The translations under genes were made by a program, and so were the position numbers. From NCBI GenBank assembly GCA_026225945.1, contig JAMJFZ010000769.1:2890001-2954000 (forward strand): a DNA stretch of 64,000 bases, read 5' to 3'. Of the stretch, positions 60,226-64,000 are shown one piece after another. The notes under the pieces are model-generated. The model was not told the DNA's origin. It saw only the letters and a list, made by a program, of their open reading frames with translations, and searched no databases. Every line of letters begins with the position of its first letter. The stretch's first letter is position 1. This DNA is from Cricetomys ansorgei (lineage: Eukaryota > Chordata > Mammalia > Rodentia > Nesomyidae).

Positions 60226-61320
60226 AGCTCCTAGGCCATCAGGGAGCAGCCTCCTCCTGGGGCAGGATATCCCGCTCCTAAGCCCCTCCCTACACATACA
60301 GTCTAGTACTGCACCAGCTGCAGGCTCTTTAACACTGGCCAGGCCATGTTTTGGCTCAGTCCTTGTGCCTTCCTCCCTACCACATGCCTGCCCTCTCTTG
60401 ACAAAGCTGACTTTCCATTTACCCACAGCCAATCTTGCTGTTCACTTCTTATAAAGACAGTGCTTTCTGGATGTTTTGTTTTGTGGATCTCTTCTGCTCT
60501 GCTGTTCCTGGCTTCCTTGTAGAGGGTCCTGGGAGCATTCCCTGGCCTTAAGGTACCCCAGCCTTATCTCATTCTGATAATCCCATTGGCTGTCCTGGCA
60601 GTAGCAGATGTAGTCAGTTCATGGGCTGCTTAGATCCCAGTATCTTTCATCAAACTTTGACCATGTAGTTTTCTAAGCTATTTCTGTTCTACCTTACCTA
60701 GATCCTGTACTTGGTAAGCCCTTGGACTACATAAAGGACAGATGTCAGCCCCACCTACCTTGCCCTCATCTGGGACCTAATGTAGTGACAGATAATAGTT
60801 ATTGCCTATCTCTAAGGTGAAGTTCTGCTCTCTGTCTTCTACTTAAGGAAGATGGTATAGTAACTTGCCTGTCCAGCTTCTTCTCCAGTCTGTTTTTCTC
60901 CCCTAAATGGACATGAATTAGGAGCTAGCTTTTTTCCACTCCCCTCTTTCTACTTCCTGCCCTTCAAGGTTCCGGTTCTATCTTTTCCTCTGTTCACAAA
61001 CTGCCTCTGGACAGTTGTACTGTTTTTGTTCAATGTTCATTCTAGACACCAAACGTTGCTGTTTCTACCCACGCCAAATTTTCACCCTCCTATTTCTGCC
61101 TGCATTGTCCTCCCCAAGAGGAAGGGACCGTAGCAAAGCAAATTGGTTACTGACTACCCCACCCTAAGGAGTATGGGTCCTGGCCCTTTGGATGCTGCTG
61201 CAGTATGAGGAAGAAAGTCCATTTTGATAAGGATCAGAAGTGTAGGGACTGCCTTCTCACCTTGTTCTGTCCCAGCCTGGCCTTCCCCTCTGATTTCCTA
61301 TTTGCAGTAACTTGAATAAA
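60226..61320. other. Relatively GC-rich 1.1-kb block, unassigned
   Basis: Visibly richer in G and C than any neighbour. It has no intact gene: the 105-codon minus frame at 60115-60432 runs across the L1 boundary and shows no domain. Near its right end is gaataaaaatgtagcttttc, a possible polyadenylation context on the plus strand. It may be an LTR, the 5' part of an unusual L1, or a retrocopy of an unrecognised transcript. Confidence 0.4.
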
Positions 61321-64000
61321 AATGTAGCTTTTCTAATCTAAATAAATTCATTCTAAATATGATGATAGTTAAATTTTATATGTCAATAAGTAGATCTTTA
61401 ATTCTATCATATAAATTTCTCAAGGATATATTTATAAGATCAAAAATATTCTAAACTGTGCATATTGTAAATACAAACGCTTTAGATCACAAGTATATAC
61501 ACAGAAACAAAGTCAGTTAGAGATGGCATGATTTTGAGTACCAAATTATTCCTGTTTCACTAACATAGTAAGGATACATCTTCTATCTTTTAATGAAGTC
61601 CCAAATTTGGGGGTAAATAAGGCTGCCACACAAACAATAGAAATCAAAATCTGAGCCACTTGCAGATAATATGTCTCTCAGAAGTTCTTCTGGCTTATGC
61701 TTGGGTTTGAGGAGCCTCTTATCTGGTCAGTTTCAGGGACTTTCTGAAGCTATTGGATTGTTTACATCTTGAGCTTAACAAGCTTCCCTAAAGGACAGAA
61801 TTTCTTGTCTCCTTTCAGAACATCCCATGCCTTAATAGGGAGCTTTTTCAATATGAAAAAATTTGTCTCAGAAATAATTAATACACAACAGCTCCATAGT
61901 AGGTAACATCTTAGGTCAACATATATCTTAAAAGATTTGAGGAAAAGTAAAACACATAAATACAAAATAATTTTTCTCATGAAAAATGGAATAGCACTGG
62001 AAACACAAAATTATAATGATTGCTCTCTCACTACATGTGCATATATTCTTCTTCCAAAAATGTCATTAAGATAGAAATAAAGTTTTAATACAATATTACT
62101 ATCCAACAAGATCTATGAAAATATGCCTGAAGAGAAAATTAACCATTTCAAAGATGTTAAAGGGTACAAGAAACATGGAGATGGGAATATTTGATGTAAG
62201 CAGGACAGTTGGGCCTATGATATCACATTTTCCTGACTGTCACAGAAATTGGAATTAACACATACCTTGGCAGGTTAGATCTATGTGAAAATGCTGAATT
62301 TATGAGGGTATTCAGAAGTCTTTACTAAGAGATTTTGAATCTCTTCTGGTATCCCTTCTCCATATTGTCAAGGTAATAATTATTGCTCTCTTTTGACAAA
62401 TATTATTAGATTGGGGAGGGACAAATTTCTAGAAAACGTTAACCACAGAGACATAGTTTTTGGAACACTAATTCCTGTGAAAATTGTGATTTGTGGTTCA
62501 GAAGCAGAGCTGAAAATGGGTGGACTTAAGTATAAGTCTGAGGAGAAAATTTGGGAGAACTATCAATCCCTTTGGTGTTCTTAAAAATTTATGCAACTAG
62601 GTATGTTTTCACAATGCATGAAAGTAGATTATTTTAATTTCCCCAAAGGAGCAAAAGTTTCCTTATACTGCCATCTGGTAGCTTCCTTAATAAAAGCTGG
62701 ATTTGACATGCAATAGTCCTGAAGTTATGACAACTGGAATTTTCAAATGTCTCACTCACAAACATATAGCAGTAAATTAGAAGATATTTGAAGAACTTCA
62801 CATGTGAAGATTTGAAATCAGAGTAAACATATGCAATGTACACAGTCACTGACAATGGAAAACATTAATACTCATACAGAGGCAAAAGAGGATAGTCCAT
62901 CCAAGATGTAAGACAGAATTCTATTAAAACAGAAAATAGAGAACAGGAACCATTTCTTGTAATAAAAGGTAAATGCAAACAAAAAATTGAAGAGAAGTGC
63001 TGAAAGGTAAAGTTGAAAATAAAAACTCATGGCAGGAGAATATGACAAAAGATTTGAAGAGTCAATATAAGAAAATTGGTAAACCAAGTAACTGATTAAT
63101 GCACAAAGCTCATTAGTTGAAGCATAAGAAAGAAAGAACAAGGAAAAGAGGTGGAAAGAAATTATTGGAGAACAAATTATCCCACTCTAATTGTAAATCT
63201 CTAGGTTGAAATATCTCATCAGATTACGAGAAAATAAAAGCAGACAACATGTCAAATAATTGAAAGCAATCAGAATTGTGGAAGAAAGTGAAAATTTAAA
63301 AAAAGATTGGGGAAAGAGGACACATGGAAGTTAGTAAAGACTAACAAGATGAAGTCATGAGGCAATTGTGAATAGAATGGAATTATTAAAGTATGGAGGC
63401 CATGAGTTTTGAAATAAAAGCACAATAATGCTTGTGAGATAGAACATTAGATAAATTGTCTAGGTTGAAGGTAACAAGAGAAGATATAGAGGACATATAT
63501 TTAAAACGTGTGTTGAGACTTAAATGTAGAAGTTAAGGTAAACTCAAAAGAATTTTAAATGAGTTATATAGAGGAAGCAGGAGGAGATAAGTGATTTCTG
63601 AAGGGAAGATGAAGAGATCTTGAAAAAAAGAAATGAAATAGCTACCATAGATTATAAAAGTTCTACATGCCAGGGAACAGAAATAAGAAAAAGTATACCA
63701 ACATATAATAGTGAGAATGTACTGAAATTCCAGAAATGTAGTCTTCAAAGTTTGGATAATATTATAGACATCATAGAATCTTTGGATTCAAGAAAACGAG
63801 AATGGTAGTTTTAAAGTAGTAAAGAGTATTTTTATCTTGATATCTATAATTAGTCAAACTGACATTTATATTCATAAATTTAATAAATAATAAAAAATTG
63901 TAGAAATTTCTCTATGAAAAGCCATTTATTAGATAAAAATATTCTAGGATATATGAAGAACAATATAGGACTTACCTGTAGAGGAACATTTAATCTTTTA
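61321..64000. other. Unassigned AT-rich DNA to the window end
   Basis: No gene, SINE, LTR or microsatellite recognised on either strand in 2.7 kb. From about 62880 to 63620 the plus strand is markedly purine-rich, similar in feel to 3681-5707, but no shared block was found by eye. Confidence 0.5.

Noticed and set aside
60115..60432. 105-codon minus-strand open frame in the GC-richer block
   Set aside because: It spans the boundary into L1 3' UTR, its composition (Gly/Arg-rich) follows local GC content, and no domain is seen.

Overview
This window reads as intergenic (or deep intronic) DNA of a muroid rodent. The evidence is the repeat content: B1, B2/B3-type, B4 and ID-type SINEs, L1 elements with the long rodent 3' untranslated region (Lx-like), several rodent medium-reiteration and LTR-like repeats, and very long (CA/TG)n and (TA)n microsatellites. 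A few older eutherian elements (MLT1 LTR, MIR, MER5A, an L1M-type tail) sit in the same sequence. The species cannot be fixed by eye. All family names come from memory of consensus sequences, not from a database search.

No functional protein-coding gene, tRNA, rRNA or recognised ncRNA was found. Open reading frames are short, mostly under 100 codons, and are explained by chance, microsatellites or decayed L1 ORF2. The only gene-derived sequence is a processed pseudogene of ribosomal protein L9 (about 45119-45800, minus strand). It is broken by a stop at codon 32 and is itself inserted into an antisense rodent repeat.

Layout. 0-9 kb: an antisense L1 (340-3535) carrying a nested LTR, an L1 tail, a 79-bp perfect direct repeat flanking 2.0 kb of unassigned DNA, a 1.35-kb rodent repeat, and a sense L1 3' UTR. 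9-14 kb: copies of a roughly 0.9-kb LTR-like family in both orientations. 14-23 kb: mostly old AT-rich DNA with scattered SINEs and microsatellites. 23-29 kb: L1 tails, SINEs and another copy of the LTR-like family. 29-36 kb: ancient elements (MLT1, L1M), B4 and ID pieces and much unassigned DNA. 36-41 kb: a head-to-head L1 pair that looks like a 5'-inverted insertion, then SINEs and microsatellites. 41-49 kb: MIR, SINEs, the RPL9 pseudogene and MER5A. 49-55 kb: two further 5'-inverted L1s, one with a perfect 12-bp target-site duplication, and an L1 reverse-transcriptase remnant. 55-61 kb: one antisense L1 3' UTR apparently split into three pieces by later insertions, ending beside a relatively GC-rich 1.1-kb block that I cannot assign. 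61-64 kb: unassigned AT-rich DNA.

Nothing here works together as a genetic system. The coherent story is retrotransposition: nested insertions, 5' inversion of L1, and one unexplained 79-bp duplication. I found no previously undescribed biological system.
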